From Martelella mediterranea (GTDB lineage: Bacteria > Pseudomonadota > Alphaproteobacteria > Rhizobiales > Rhizobiaceae), in assembly GCF_021021415.1 (NCBI RefSeq), contig NZ_JAINWJ010000028.1:1-50098 (forward strand): a stretch of DNA of 50,098 nucleotides, given 5' to 3'. Both the position numbers and the translations under genes were made by a program. Shown here piece after piece: positions 1 through 7,851 of this stretch. The notes under the pieces are model-generated. The model was not told the origin of the DNA. It saw only the letters and a program-made list of their open reading frames with translations, and did no database searches. The first letter of the stretch is position 1. Every line of letters starts with the position of its first letter.

Positions 1-1
1 C

Positions 2-85
2 GACGCGGTGCGCAGCAATTTCGCCCAGATCGCGGCACTTCTCCCGCCCAATTTCCGCGCCAACAGCATTGTCTCTTGCGCGTAA
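2..85 (+). CDS. C-terminal end of an unidentified protein (cut by window edge)
   Basis: Frame 2 is open from the left edge and ends at a TAA at 83-85, giving 27 residues that finish NFRANSIVSCA. Codon choice is GC-rich like the neighbouring genes and the stop lies 54 bases before the antiporter start, so this is probably the tail of an upstream gene on the same strand. Too little is present to assign a family. It could also be a chance open frame. Confidence 0.4.
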   Translation, partial: DAVRSNFAQIAALLPPNFRANSIVSCA

Positions 86-139
86 GCCCCCATATCCCAT
101 CCGAATGCCGGCGACGCCCGGCCAGAATGGGGACTTGCA

Positions 140-1060
140 TTGGATTTTCTTTATATCGCGCTCGGTCTAATCGGGCTTTACTTCGGGGCGGAATGGCTGG
201 TTTCAGGCGCGGTTGCGACCGCGCGGCGGATGGGGATATCGCCGCTGGTGGCCTCGCTGGTGATCGTCGGTTTCGGCACCTCGCTGCCGGAGCTTCTGGT
301 TTCCGTCCGCGCCGCGCTCACCGGCTCGCCGGGCATCGCGCTTGGCAATGTGGTCGGCTCCAACATCGCCAATATCCTGCTGATCGTCGGCGCCGCGGCA
401 GTGATCTTCCCGATTTCCGCCTGGGACAGGAATGTGCGCCGCGATGCCATCGCCATGACGGCCTCCGCCGTGCTGCTGCTGCTGCTGGTGCAGTTTGACG
501 TGATCGGCAGGCTCGCAGGCGTCGTGCTACTGGCGCTGCTCGCGCTCTACCTTTTCAGAACCTATCGCTTCGCCGCCGCCGCGGACACCGCGCCGGAACT
601 GCCGGCCGATGGCGCGATGCCGGTGTGGAAGATGACGGTGCTGATCGTCGCGGGGCTCATCCTGCTGATCATCGGCGCGGAACTGCTGATCCGCGGCGCG
701 ACCGAGCTTGCCGCCCATTTCGGCATATCGGACGCGGTGGTGGGGCTGACGGTCGTCGCGCTCGGCACCAGCCTGCCGGAACTCGCCACCGCCGTCGTCG
801 CCGCCCTCAAGCGCCACTCGGACGTCGCGATCGGCAATGTCACCGGCTCTTGCATCTTCAACGTGCTGTGCATCATCGGCGCCACCGCCGTGATCGCGCC
901 GCTGCCCGTGCCGGAGGGCTTCGCGACCTTCGACGTGCCGGTGATGCTGGCCGCGACCGTGTTCTTCGCCCTGATGCTGTTCTTCGCCCCGAAATTCCAC
1001 CGGGCGACGGGGGCGGCGATGCTGGCGGCCTATGCGGCGTATATCTGGGCGCTGGTATAG
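140..1060 (+). CDS. Calcium/sodium antiporter of the CaCA family (YrbG type)
   Basis: Inner-membrane cation/Ca2+ exchanger. The 306-residue protein is hydrophobic throughout and holds the two inverted alpha-repeats that define the family: GFGTSLPEL (about 44-52) with GNVVGSNIANI (69-79), and ALGTSLPEL (207-215) with GNVTGSCIFN (232-241). The acidic residue in each GTSLPEL motif and the asparagines of GN/GSN are the expected ion ligands. Length agrees with bacterial YrbG-like exchangers, so it is a full two-repeat protein. The start is a TTG preceded by GGGGAC at 129-134; no better ATG lies in frame before the first helix. The ion specificity (Ca2+, Na+ or K+ coupling) cannot be read from the sequence. 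Confidence 0.9.
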   Translation: MDFLYIALGLIGLYFGAEWLVSGAVATARRMGISPLVASLVIVGFGTSLPELLVSVRAALTGSPGIALGNVVGSNIANILLIVGAAAVIFPISAWDRNVRRDAIAMTASAVLLLLLVQFDVIGRLAGVVLLALLALYLFRTYRFAAAADTAPELPADGAMPVWKMTVLIVAGLILLIIGAELLIRGATELAAHFGISDAVVGLTVVALGTSLPELATAVVAALKRHSDVAIGNVTGSCIFNVLCIIGATAVIAPLPVPEGFATFDVPVMLAATVFFALMLFFAPKFHRATGAAMLAAYAAYIWALV

Positions 1061-1086
1061 GCCTCGCGCGGGACATTGCCAAACTG

Positions 1087-1099
1087 GACTAAAATAGTC
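1087..1099. promoter_or_regulatory. Small inverted repeat upstream of the siderophore-interacting protein gene
   Basis: GACTA-aaa-TAGTC is a perfect 5-bp inverted repeat 11 bases before the ATG at 1111. The surrounding GGA-N9-TCA differs by one base from the TGA-N9-TCA iron-responsive (IRO) form described for RirA-controlled genes in rhizobia. The location, just ahead of an iron-uptake type gene, fits. The match is short and could be chance. Confidence 0.35.
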
Positions 1100-1110
1100 A
1101 TATTAAATCC

Positions 1111-1866
1111 ATGAACAAACGACCGGAACCGAAGCGCTTTGAGGTCATCTCAACGGCGCAAATCACCCCGAACATGCGCCGCGTTTCCCTTGGCGGGCCG
1201 GCCATGGCGCAGTTTCCCCTTCAGCAGGACGGCGGCTATGTGAAGCTGATGCTGCCCGGCCCGGATGAAAAGCCGCTTGTGCGCACCTACACGATCCGCC
1301 GCCAGACGGCGGACGCCCTCGACATCGATTTCGCGCTCCACGGCGACCACGGCAGCGGCGGACCGGCCGTGTCTTGGGCGCAGACCGTAAAGCCCGGCGA
1401 GACGATCACCGTCGGCGGACCGGGACCGGCCAAGCCGCTTGCGCCCGGCGCCGACTGGTATCTCGTCCTCGGCGACATGACCGCGCTCCCCGCCGTCGCC
1501 GTCAATCTGGAGGCGCTGCCCGAGGATGCCGTCGGCGACGCGGTGATCGAGATCCAGAGCGAAGCGGACCGCCAGGACCTCCCCCACCCCGATGGCGTCA
1601 CCCTGCACTGGCGCATCAACCCCGACCCCGGCCATCACCCGCAAAAATTCGAAACCTTCGTCCGCGCGCTCCCTTGGCGAACCGGCCGCGTCTACGCCTG
1701 GTGCGCCGCCGAATTCGAAACCATGCGCCGTGTGCGGGCGTATCTGAGGCAGGAACGTGGGCTTGGGCCGGATCAGCTCTATATTTCCAGCTACTGGAAA
1801 CAGGGGCTCGGGGAGGATCAGCACCGGGTGGTGAAGCGGGCGGATGCGGAGACGGTGGCGGGTTGA
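1111..1866 (+). CDS. Siderophore-interacting protein (FAD-dependent ferric-siderophore reductase family)
   Basis: Cytoplasmic flavoprotein of the SIP/ViuB family, which releases iron from imported ferric siderophores by reducing Fe3+ with NAD(P)H. The 251-residue protein has the N-terminal FAD-binding barrel, with the flavin motif RTYTIRR at about 58-64. The SIP-type GDMTALPA segment (about 121-128) and the C-terminal stretch WCAAEFETMRRVRAYL and YISSYWKQG are typical for the family. The ATG at 1111 gives the usual length. The gene stands alone, with no siderophore transporter next to it in the window. A short inverted repeat at 1087-1099 may give iron control. SIP and ferredoxin-reductase-like members cannot be told apart by sight, so the electron donor is open. 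Confidence 0.85.
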   Translation: MNKRPEPKRFEVISTAQITPNMRRVSLGGPAMAQFPLQQDGGYVKLMLPGPDEKPLVRTYTIRRQTADALDIDFALHGDHGSGGPAVSWAQTVKPGETITVGGPGPAKPLAPGADWYLVLGDMTALPAVAVNLEALPEDAVGDAVIEIQSEADRQDLPHPDGVTLHWRINPDPGHHPQKFETFVRALPWRTGRVYAWCAAEFETMRRVRAYLRQERGLGPDQLYISSYWKQGLGEDQHRVVKRADAETVAG

Positions 1867-2425
1867 GAGAAGCCGCTCTGACGCGAGCTTTGCAGGGATC
1901 GTCAGTATCGCAAGGCAATGATATGTCCTCTTTGGGAGAGGCTTGGTCGTGATGCTCGCATAAAATCAATGTCTGTTCCGTTGCCAGAGATGGCACAACC
2001 GGGGCCGTCAGCGGAATGGCTGCTCGTAGAGTGGGACAATGAATTAGCCGCCATCATCGACAAATTCTTCTGTTGAAACATCCGGCCCAGGTCTGCCTCT
2101 CAATGTCGCACTCTAAACTCACGGATACGGCGTTCAGGCTCTCACTAGCGGCACAGGCTTCGTCCCTTCAGGTGTGCTATCGGTATTGAAAGCCAGTTTT
2201 GGGGGCTTCCCAAATGGCCGTGACCTATCAAAGCATCGTCTGTTGCTTGCAGGTATTATACAAAGATATCCCTTGCGACTCAGCACGGCTCGCTGGTCTC
2301 GTCAAAACCTGTTGAGGAACTGACAATCAGGATCGTGAAATTCGCTTGAAGGTGGTATATTCTTCTTAGAATCGTGTTCTTATTATGAACTTTACTCTCA
2401 ACAATGAAGCGCCGGTTTAATATAT
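1867..2425. other. Intergenic region without a recognisable gene
   Basis: About 560 bases with mixed composition, turning AT-rich after about 2340. Two short open frames read like protein but match nothing I know: 35 residues at 1969-2076 (ending WDNELAAIIDKFFC) and about 68 residues from 2113 to 2324 on the plus strand with no start codon. They look like remnants of decayed genes. No insertion-sequence ends or terminator were seen. Confidence 0.4.
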
Positions 2426-2812
2426 ATGGGCGGATATATTTTAAAAAAGATGGCATTTATGAGAATAAGCAGAATTTTAATTATGAAAAATATTCAGTAT
2501 AATGCTAAATTTGGAATATGGTCAAGTATACCTTTGGCTGTTATTAGCATTTTTGTTTTTTCATTTTGCTATATAATACCGTTATGGTTTTTTGATAGTT
2601 TTTTTGACAACGAAAATTATATATATTTTGGTATCGTAATTGGATTTTTTCTATCGTTTCCCTTTTTTTCAGTTTTCTGGGCTTCGGCTAATATGGCCAA
2701 CGAAGATTGGCAGAATTTGTTTGGCCTACATCACATTCGCAAACGCTCAAGACACTGTGTTCGAGATGAAATCGCTCGACTTGTTGGTCTGGATGACGGG
2801 GTATCGAAATAA
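2426..2812 (+). CDS. Unknown small membrane protein in an AT-rich island
   Basis: A 128-residue open frame with two clear hydrophobic helices, around IWSSIPLAVISIFVFSFCYI (31-50) and the stretch near 66-84. Its DNA is strikingly AT-rich (ATT, ATA, TTT and AAT codons) compared with the GC-rich genes either side, which points to horizontal origin. From about base 2745 the composition returns to GC-rich and the encoded tail (HIRKRSRHC onward) looks unlike the rest. The gene may therefore be truncated or fused to local sequence at that point. Several ATGs (2426, 2451, 2460, 2484) could be the start and no convincing ribosome-binding site decides among them. I recognise no family. It may not be expressed. 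Confidence 0.4.
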   Translation: MGGYILKKMAFMRISRILIMKNIQYNAKFGIWSSIPLAVISIFVFSFCYIIPLWFFDSFFDNENYIYFGIVIGFFLSFPFFSVFWASANMANEDWQNLFGLHHIRKRSRHCVRDEIARLVGLDDGVSK

Positions 2813-3266
2813 AAAGCAGAACGCATGTAGTGAACCGCCCAGATTTTCTGGAGACCGCCGGTGCCCGAGTTTTGCGCCGTTCGAACACGACGCGCGACAA
2901 CATAAAAATTTGGCGATCAGTTTTTGTATTCGTCTGCTTTCAAGACCTGTTCGGGGCCCCTTTAACAACCAAAATGGGGCGCGCAAAGCTGCCTCCCCTC
3001 CACCATCAGCCCCCACCCCTTGCATTCCGCCCGAAAATCCGTATAAGCCGCTCATCCAAAGGTCCGGTCTTCAGGCTGGTGGCTGAACGGAGGGCTGTTT
3101 TCGCTGTGGCGGAAATGCCTGGCGCGGTAAAAGCGCCTGCCTCCCGTGTCGCCGCTCTCGACCGTCTCGTCTAACGCTTTTCTTGCCGGGGTTTCCCCTC
3201 AGGAGCAGTCGTTGAGGCTTAGCCGCCGAATTCCGGGTCCTGGAAACGCAAGAAAGGCAAATATCA
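2813..3266. other. Leader and intergenic region ahead of rpsF
   Basis: About 450 bases with no credible gene; open frames here are short and lack family features. The right half (about 3110-3266) should contain the promoter and leader of the rpsF operon. It holds small inverted repeats, GGCGC/GCGCC at 3121-3137 and CCTCA/TGAGG near 3196-3216. AAGAAAGGC at about 3249-3257 serves as the rpsF ribosome-binding site. No clear -35/-10 pair was identified. Confidence 0.4.
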
Positions 3267-3680
3267 ATGGCACTTTACGAACACGTGTTCCTGGCCCGCC
3301 AGGACATCACGGCCCAGCAGGTTGACGCCATCGTCGAGCAGTACAAGGGACTGATCGAGGAAAACGGCGGCAAGGTCGGCCGTATCGAAAACTGGGGCCT
3401 GAAGTCCCTCACCTACCGCATCAAGAAGAACCGCAAGGCGCATTACGCGCTGATGGACATCGATGCACCGGCTGCCGCGATCCACGAGATGGAACGCCAG
3501 ATGCGCATCAATGAAGACATCCTGCGCTACATGACCATCAAGGTCGAAGCGCATGAGGAAGGTCCGTCGGCCATGATGCAGAAGCGCGACCGCGACGACC
3601 GTCCCCGCCGTGATGGCGGACGCGACGGCGGCCGCGACAACCGCGGCGGCGATCGCGGCGAACGCCGCCCGCGCTTCTGA
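3267..3680 (+). CDS. rpsF: 30S ribosomal protein S6
   Basis: Small-subunit protein that binds 16S rRNA as a dimer with S18. The 137 residues begin with the typical S6 strand [13 protein letters not shown] and contain the family's [13 protein letters not shown] and [11 protein letters not shown] segments, then [15 protein letters not shown]. After about residue 105 there is a long basic tail rich in Arg, Gly and Asp ([15 protein letters not shown]), an extension seen in many alphaproteobacterial S6 proteins and absent from the short E. coli core. It is first in the conserved order rpsF-rpsR-DUF2232-rplI. rpsR follows after 23 bases, so the two are surely co-transcribed. Confidence 0.98.
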   Translation: MALYEHVFLARQDITAQQVDAIVEQYKGLIEENGGKVGRIENWGLKSLTYRIKKNRKAHYALMDIDAPAAAIHEMERQMRINEDILRYMTIKVEAHEEGPSAMMQKRDRDDRPRRDGGRDGGRDNRGGDRGERRPRF

Positions 3681-3703
3681 TCGTAAGATAAAGGATAATC
3701 ACA

Positions 3704-3952
3704 ATGGTAGCCATCGCTTCTATCCCGACGCGTCGCCCGTTCAACCGCCGTCGCAAGACCTGCCCGTTCTCCGGCGCCAACGCTCCGAAGATCGATTACA
3801 AGGACGTGCGTCTGCTGCAGCGTTACATTTCCGAACGCGGCAAGATCGTGCCTTCGCGCATCACCGCCGTCAGCCAGAAGAAGCAGCGTGAACTGGCCCG
3901 CGCCATCAAGCGCGCCCGCTTCCTCGGCCTTCTGCCCTACGTCGTTTCGTAA
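3704..3952 (+). CDS. rpsR: 30S ribosomal protein S18
   Basis: Partner of S6 on the platform of the 30S subunit. The 82-residue product has the diagnostic basic core [20 protein letters not shown], then [20 protein letters not shown] and [20 protein letters not shown], all as expected for S18. The ATG is preceded by AAGGATAATCAC. It lies 23 bases after rpsF. The intergenic region after it (3953-4320) carries two palindromic repeats rather than a gene, and the co-operonic DUF2232 and rplI genes resume at 4321. Confidence 0.98.
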   Translation: MVAIASIPTRRPFNRRRKTCPFSGANAPKIDYKDVRLLQRYISERGKIVPSRITAVSQKKQRELARAIKRARFLGLLPYVVS

Positions 3953-4018
3953 GGTTCGGCTTTAAGGTTTTGGCGGGCGGGGTCCGCTTCAATACTCCCC
4001 GCCCGCCACACGCTCCGT

Positions 4019-4097
4019 GTCATCCTCGGGCTTGACCCGAGGATCCAGGCGGGTTTTCCCGAGTGGCATGGATGCTCGGGTCAAGCCCGAGCATGAC
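4019..4097. repeat. 79-bp intergenic palindromic repeat, copy 1 of 3
   Basis: Two hairpins in tandem: a left unit CCTCGGGCTTGACCCGAGG and a right unit GCTCGGGTCAAGCCCGAGC, within a frame that starts GTCATCC and ends GAGCATGAC. The same 79-bp frame occurs at 19033-19111 and 28950-29028. It resembles the RIME/REP-like mosaic palindromes known from rhizobial genomes. It lies between rpsR and the DUF2232 gene. A role in transcript stability or attenuation is possible but unproven. Confidence 0.85.
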
Positions 4098-4165
4098 GCA
4101 TGAGAGGAAGGCGGGCTTTGCCGGAAATCCGGCAAGGGTTCACCCCTCTCTGTCGCTTTCGCAAC

Positions 4166-4188
4166 ATCTCTCCCTCAAGGGGAGAGAT
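4166..4188. repeat. Short palindromic repeat with CTCAAGG loop
   Basis: Arms ATCTCTCC and GGAGAGAT flank CTCAAGG. A sister copy in the opposite orientation lies at 6015-6037 (arms ATCTCCCCC/GGGGGAGAT, loop CTTGA). Both sit in intergenic DNA around the rpsR-rplI genes. This looks like a second family of small dispersed palindromes. Confidence 0.6.
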
Positions 4189-4320
4189 TGATCGGAAAGC
4201 GGCGAAACTGGAGGGCAACCTCCGTCAGGCTCCGGCGCGGTGGGCGCGCAGCAGCCGAAAAACTGAACCCAGGTTGGGAAACGTGGCTTTCCCTAACTGC
4301 TTGAACGGCAGGACAGCGAG

Positions 4321-5310
4321 ATGAAGACGCTTAACGCAAGAACATTGCTGATCGGTGCGCTTTCCGGCGTCGCGGCCTTTGCGCTCGCCTATGCCGCCGG
4401 CGTGACCGTGCTGTTTTCGACGCTGCTTGCCGCCGCCTCCGCCCTTCCCATCCTGATTGCCGGCCTCGGCTATGGGCTCGTGCCCGCGATCGTCGGCATC
4501 GTGGTTGCCGGCGCGCTTGGCCTTGCGCTCGCCTCGCCCTTCTTCGCGCTCTATACGCTCGCCGTCACGCTGATCCCGGCCGGCTGGCTCAGCCATCTCG
4601 GCAACCTCGCCCGCCCGGCCTCCGAGATCGGCGGGCCGGACGGCCAGATGGCGTGGTATCCGCTCGCCGACATCATGATGCATCTCTGCGCCGCCGTGAC
4701 GCTGGCGCTGATCGTCGTCGGCGCGGTCGCGGGCTACGGTCCCGACACCACCGGCCAGGTGATCGACGCCGTCATCGACGCGCTGAACTCCGAGAACCCC
4801 GAGCTTGCCCTGGAGCCGGTGCTGATCGCGCAGTACAAGGCGATGTTTGCCGTGCTGTTGCCGATGGTGCAGGGCGCGACCTCGGTGATCCTGCTGTTCG
4901 TCGCCTTCCATTTCGCCAGCCGCATCGCCATCGCCTCGGGCCTCTCCAACCGCCCGCGCGAGGATGTGGCCGTGGCGCTGCGGATGAACACCAACGCGAT
5001 CTTCGTGTTCCTGGCCGCGCTGGTTGTGACGTTCTTCTTCGGCGGCCCGATCGGCCTGATTGGTGCTGCCTGCCTCGGCGCCTTCGGCGGCGGGTTCCTG
5101 CTTTCCGGCCTTGCCCGCATGCATTTTGCCGCCCGCGGCAAAAGCTGGGCCGTGCCGGTGATTATTCTCTCCTACCTCTCGCTGATCTTTACCTTCCCGG
5201 CCCTGGTGTTCGTCGTCATGGGCCTTCTCGACACGCGCCGGGCGATCGCTCTTTCACCGGGCGCGCCCACCAACAATGATGATGATGAAAGGAATGAACC
5301 ATGGACGTAA
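4321..5310 (+). CDS. DUF2232 multi-pass membrane protein
   Basis: A 329-residue polytopic inner-membrane protein with about eight hydrophobic segments, such as [20 protein letters not shown] near the N-terminus and [23 protein letters not shown]2232 proteins regularly lie between rpsR and rplI in Hyphomicrobiales, as here. The function is unknown; similarity to YybS-like and energy-coupling transporter membrane proteins has been noted for the family, but no substrate can be named. Its last codons overlap the start of rplI (ATG at 5301, stop at 5308-5310), and the rplI ribosome-binding site GAAAGGA lies inside its 3' end. The two are therefore translationally coupled. Confidence 0.8.
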   Translation: MKTLNARTLLIGALSGVAAFALAYAAGVTVLFSTLLAAASALPILIAGLGYGLVPAIVGIVVAGALGLALASPFFALYTLAVTLIPAGWLSHLGNLARPASEIGGPDGQMAWYPLADIMMHLCAAVTLALIVVGAVAGYGPDTTGQVIDAVIDALNSENPELALEPVLIAQYKAMFAVLLPMVQGATSVILLFVAFHFASRIAIASGLSNRPREDVAVALRMNTNAIFVFLAALVVTFFFGGPIGLIGAACLGAFGGGFLLSGLARMHFAARGKSWAVPVIILSYLSLIFTFPALVFVVMGLLDTRRAIALSPGAPTNNDDDERNEPWT

Positions 5311-5927
5311 TCCTGCTTGAACGCATCGCCAAGCTTGGCCAGATGGGCGAAACCGTAAAGGTTCGCGACGGCTATGCGCGTAACTATCTGCTGCCGACCG
5401 GCCGTGCGCTGCGCGCCAACGCCGCCAACAAGGCCCGTTTCGAGGCCGAGCGCGCGGTGCTCGAAGCCCGCAACCTCGAGCGCAAGAACGAAGCCCAGAA
5501 GGTTGCCGACGTGCTGGAAGGCAAGTCCTTCATCGCCGTGCGCGCCGCCGGCGAAACCGGCCAGCTCTACGGCTCGGTCGCCGCCCGCGACGTCGTTGAA
5601 ATCCTCGCCGAAGAGGGCTTCAATGTCGGCCGCAACCAGGTCGAACTGCATGCCCCGATCAAGACCGTCGGCCTGCACAATGTCGAGCTGCACCTGCACG
5701 CCGAAGTCGAGATCACCATCGAGCTGAACGTCGCCCGCACCAAGGAAGAAGCCGAGCGCCAGGCCAAGGGTGAAGACCTCACCTCCGCCGATGCGATCTA
5801 CGGCGTCGACGAGGACGCGCTGCGCCCGGAAGACTTCTTCAACCCCGATGCCGATTACGATCTGGACGAGGAAGCCGAAGAAGCCCCGGAAGCCTCCGAG
5901 GAAGCCGGCGAAGACGAAGACAAGTAA
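5301..5927 (+). CDS. rplI: 50S ribosomal protein L9
   Basis: Binds 23S rRNA near the L1 stalk. The N-terminal domain [19 protein letters not shown] followed by [20 protein letters not shown] is the classic L9 signature, then the long connecting helix rich in Lys, Glu and Arg, and the C-terminal rRNA-binding domain ([20 protein letters not shown]). At 208 residues it is longer than the usual 148-150. The extra part after about 165 ends in a very acidic tail ([20 protein letters not shown]), as in many alphaproteobacterial L9 proteins. The start overlaps the end of the DUF2232 gene. A Rho-independent terminator follows at 5959-5994. Confidence 0.97.
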   Translation: MDVILLERIAKLGQMGETVKVRDGYARNYLLPTGRALRANAANKARFEAERAVLEARNLERKNEAQKVADVLEGKSFIAVRAAGETGQLYGSVAARDVVEILAEEGFNVGRNQVELHAPIKTVGLHNVELHLHAEVEITIELNVARTKEEAERQAKGEDLTSADAIYGVDEDALRPEDFFNPDADYDLDEEAEEAPEASEEAGEDEDK

Positions 5928-5958
5928 GGCTTTTGGCCTTGGCGGATTCAGATGCAGA

Positions 5959-5994
5959 TGCCTGGCCTCTCGCAAGGCCGGGCATTTTTCTTTT
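5959..5994 (+). terminator. Rho-independent terminator of the rpsF-rplI operon
   Basis: Stem TGCCTGGCC / GGCCGGGCA with one G-T pair and loop TCTCGCAA, followed directly by TTTTTCTTTT. It lies 31 bases after the rplI stop. Confidence 0.85.
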
Positions 5995-6014
5995 GGAATA
6001 GCCCCATGGCTCCA

Positions 6015-6037
6015 ATCTCCCCCCTTGAGGGGGAGAT
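6015..6037. repeat. Short palindromic repeat with CTTGA loop
   Basis: Arms ATCTCCCCC (6015-6023) and GGGGGAGAT (6029-6037). It is the inverse-orientation sister of the palindrome at 4166-4188 and lies between the rplI terminator and the dnaB promoter. Confidence 0.6.
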
Positions 6038-6098
6038 AGACCGCGCGGCACTTCCTCGCGACCACGTGAGCGCTGTGGACTGCACCCATGCACTGCAT

Positions 6099-6126
6099 TT
6101 GGCTTTAGCCGCGCGCGATGTATAAT
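6099..6126 (+). promoter_or_regulatory. Probable sigma-70 promoter of dnaB
   Basis: TTGGCT (6099-6104) and a perfect TATAAT (6121-6126) are separated by 16 bases, about 180 bases upstream of the chosen dnaB start and downstream of the rplI terminator. The transcript would have a leader of about 175 bases, in which no gene was recognised. Confidence 0.55.
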
Positions 6127-6307
6127 CGGCGTCATCATGTCAAGGCGTTAACGCGACTCAGTACCTGCTGCCGGGCACGTTATTTTTTCGACCTGTGGAA
6201 AGCGGGTAGACTGGGGAGCGTTCGATGCGATCGCGGGAATGTCTACGCGACTCACTGACGATCATCTATGCTTCGCCAAACCAGTCGGGAACCTCCGGAA
6301 AGCCACC

Positions 6308-7789
6308 ATGAACGATCTTGCGCCATCCTTCCAAGCCGCCGCACCGCAACGCGAAGCGCCGAACAATCTGGAAGTCGAGCAGGCGCTGCTGGGCGCGATC
6401 CTGGTCAACAACTCGGCCTTCTACCGGGTTTCGGACTTTCTGAAGCCCGAGCATTTCTACGAGCCGCTCCATCGAAAGATCTACGAGCTTGCCGGCGATA
6501 CGATCCGCATGGACAAGATCGCCAATACGATCACGCTCAAGACCCACCTGCCCGCCAACGTCAAGGTCGGCGACTTGACGGTGGCGCAGTATCTGGCCCG
6601 CCTTGCGGCGGAAGCCGTGACCATCATCAATGCCGAGGATTACGGCCGCACGATCTACGATCTCGCGATCCGCCGCCAGTTGATCGAGATCGGCGAGGAC
6701 GTGGTCAACACCGCCTATGACGCGCCGATCGACATGCCGCCGTCCGAACAGATCGAGGAGACCGAGCGCAAGCTGTTCGCGCTCGCCGAGACCGGCCGTT
6801 ACGAGGGCGGATTCCAGACCTTCGAGAATGCGGTATCGATCGCGATCGACATGGCCGGCAAGGCGTTCGAGAGCGACGGCCATCTCTCCGGCATCTCCAC
6901 CGGGCTCGCCACGCTGGACGCCAAGATGGGCGGGCTGCAGCGCTCCGACCTGATCATCCTCGCCGGCCGTCCCGGCATGGGCAAGACCTCGCTCGCCACC
7001 AATATCGCCTGGAACGTCGCCTCGTCCTATGAGCCCGAAGTGCTGCCCGACGGCACGATCGAGGCCAAGCAGGGCGGCGTCGTCGCCTTCTACTCGCTGG
7101 AAATGTCCGGCGAGCAGCTCGCCACCCGTATCATTTCCGAGCAGACCGAGGTCTCATCCTCGAAGATCCGCCGCGGCGATATCACCGAGGCCGATTTCGA
7201 CAAGCTGGTGGCCTGCTCGCAGACCATGCAGAAGGTGCCGCTCTATATCGACCAGACCGGCGGCATCTCGATCGCCCAGCTTTCCGCGCGCGCAAGGCGG
7301 CTGAAGCGCCAGCGCGGGCTCGATGTGCTGGTGGTCGACTATGTGCAGCTGATGACCGGCTCGAAGAAATCCGGCGAGAACCGCGTGCAGGAGGTGACCG
7401 AGATCACCACCGGCCTGAAGGCGCTCGCCAAGGAACTGAACGTGCCGATCATCGCGCTCTCCCAGCTTTCCCGACAGGTGGAAAACCGCGAGGACAAGCG
7501 CCCGCAGCTTTCCGACCTTCGCGAATCGGGCTCGATCGAGCAGGACGCCGACGTGGTGCTGTTCGTCTACCGCGAGGAGTACTACGTCCAGAACCTCGAG
7601 CCGCGCGACCCGGACGATCCCGCCTATGACGAGTGGAAGATGAAATACGACAAGGTCAAGGGCACCGCGGACGTGATCATCGCCAAGCAGCGTCACGGAC
7701 CGACCGGCACGGCCAACCTCGCCTTCCAGGCGGCCTATACCCGCTTTGCCGATCTGGCGGATCCATCCTATTCAAGTTTTGACGAATAA
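6308..7789 (+). CDS. dnaB: Replicative DNA helicase DnaB
   Basis: Hexameric 5'-3' helicase of the replisome. The 493-residue protein has the N-terminal domain typical of DnaB (APNNLEVEQALLGAILVNN, then HRKIYEL). The RecA-like C-terminal domain follows: Walker A GRPGMGKTS at about 220-228, FYSLEMSGEQLATR, Walker B LDVLVVDYVQLM, and the DnaB signature IIALSQLSRQVE with KRPQLSDLRESGSIEQDAD. No intein is present. I chose ATG 6308 because homologues begin shortly before the APNN segment. An in-frame ATG at 6239 would add 23 residues unlike the family. Confidence 0.97.
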   Translation: MNDLAPSFQAAAPQREAPNNLEVEQALLGAILVNNSAFYRVSDFLKPEHFYEPLHRKIYELAGDTIRMDKIANTITLKTHLPANVKVGDLTVAQYLARLAAEAVTIINAEDYGRTIYDLAIRRQLIEIGEDVVNTAYDAPIDMPPSEQIEETERKLFALAETGRYEGGFQTFENAVSIAIDMAGKAFESDGHLSGISTGLATLDAKMGGLQRSDLIILAGRPGMGKTSLATNIAWNVASSYEPEVLPDGTIEAKQGGVVAFYSLEMSGEQLATRIISEQTEVSSSKIRRGDITEADFDKLVACSQTMQKVPLYIDQTGGISIAQLSARARRLKRQRGLDVLVVDYVQLMTGSKKSGENRVQEVTEITTGLKALAKELNVPIIALSQLSRQVENREDKRPQLSDLRESGSIEQDADVVLFVYREEYYVQNLEPRDPDDPAYDEWKMKYDKVKGTADVIIAKQRHGPTGTANLAFQAAYTRFADLADPSYSSFDE

Positions 7790-7851
7790 TTCTGTGTCAG
7801 ACGCGATAAACGCGCTATACATGCCGTAACAACGCAACGAACGGCAGTTTC

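Noticed and set aside
3180-3266. Possible S6:S18-binding autoregulatory RNA in the rpsF leader
   Set aside because: CCG-containing sequence is present, but no convincing hairpin with the required arrangement is visible, so the motif cannot be supported by eye.
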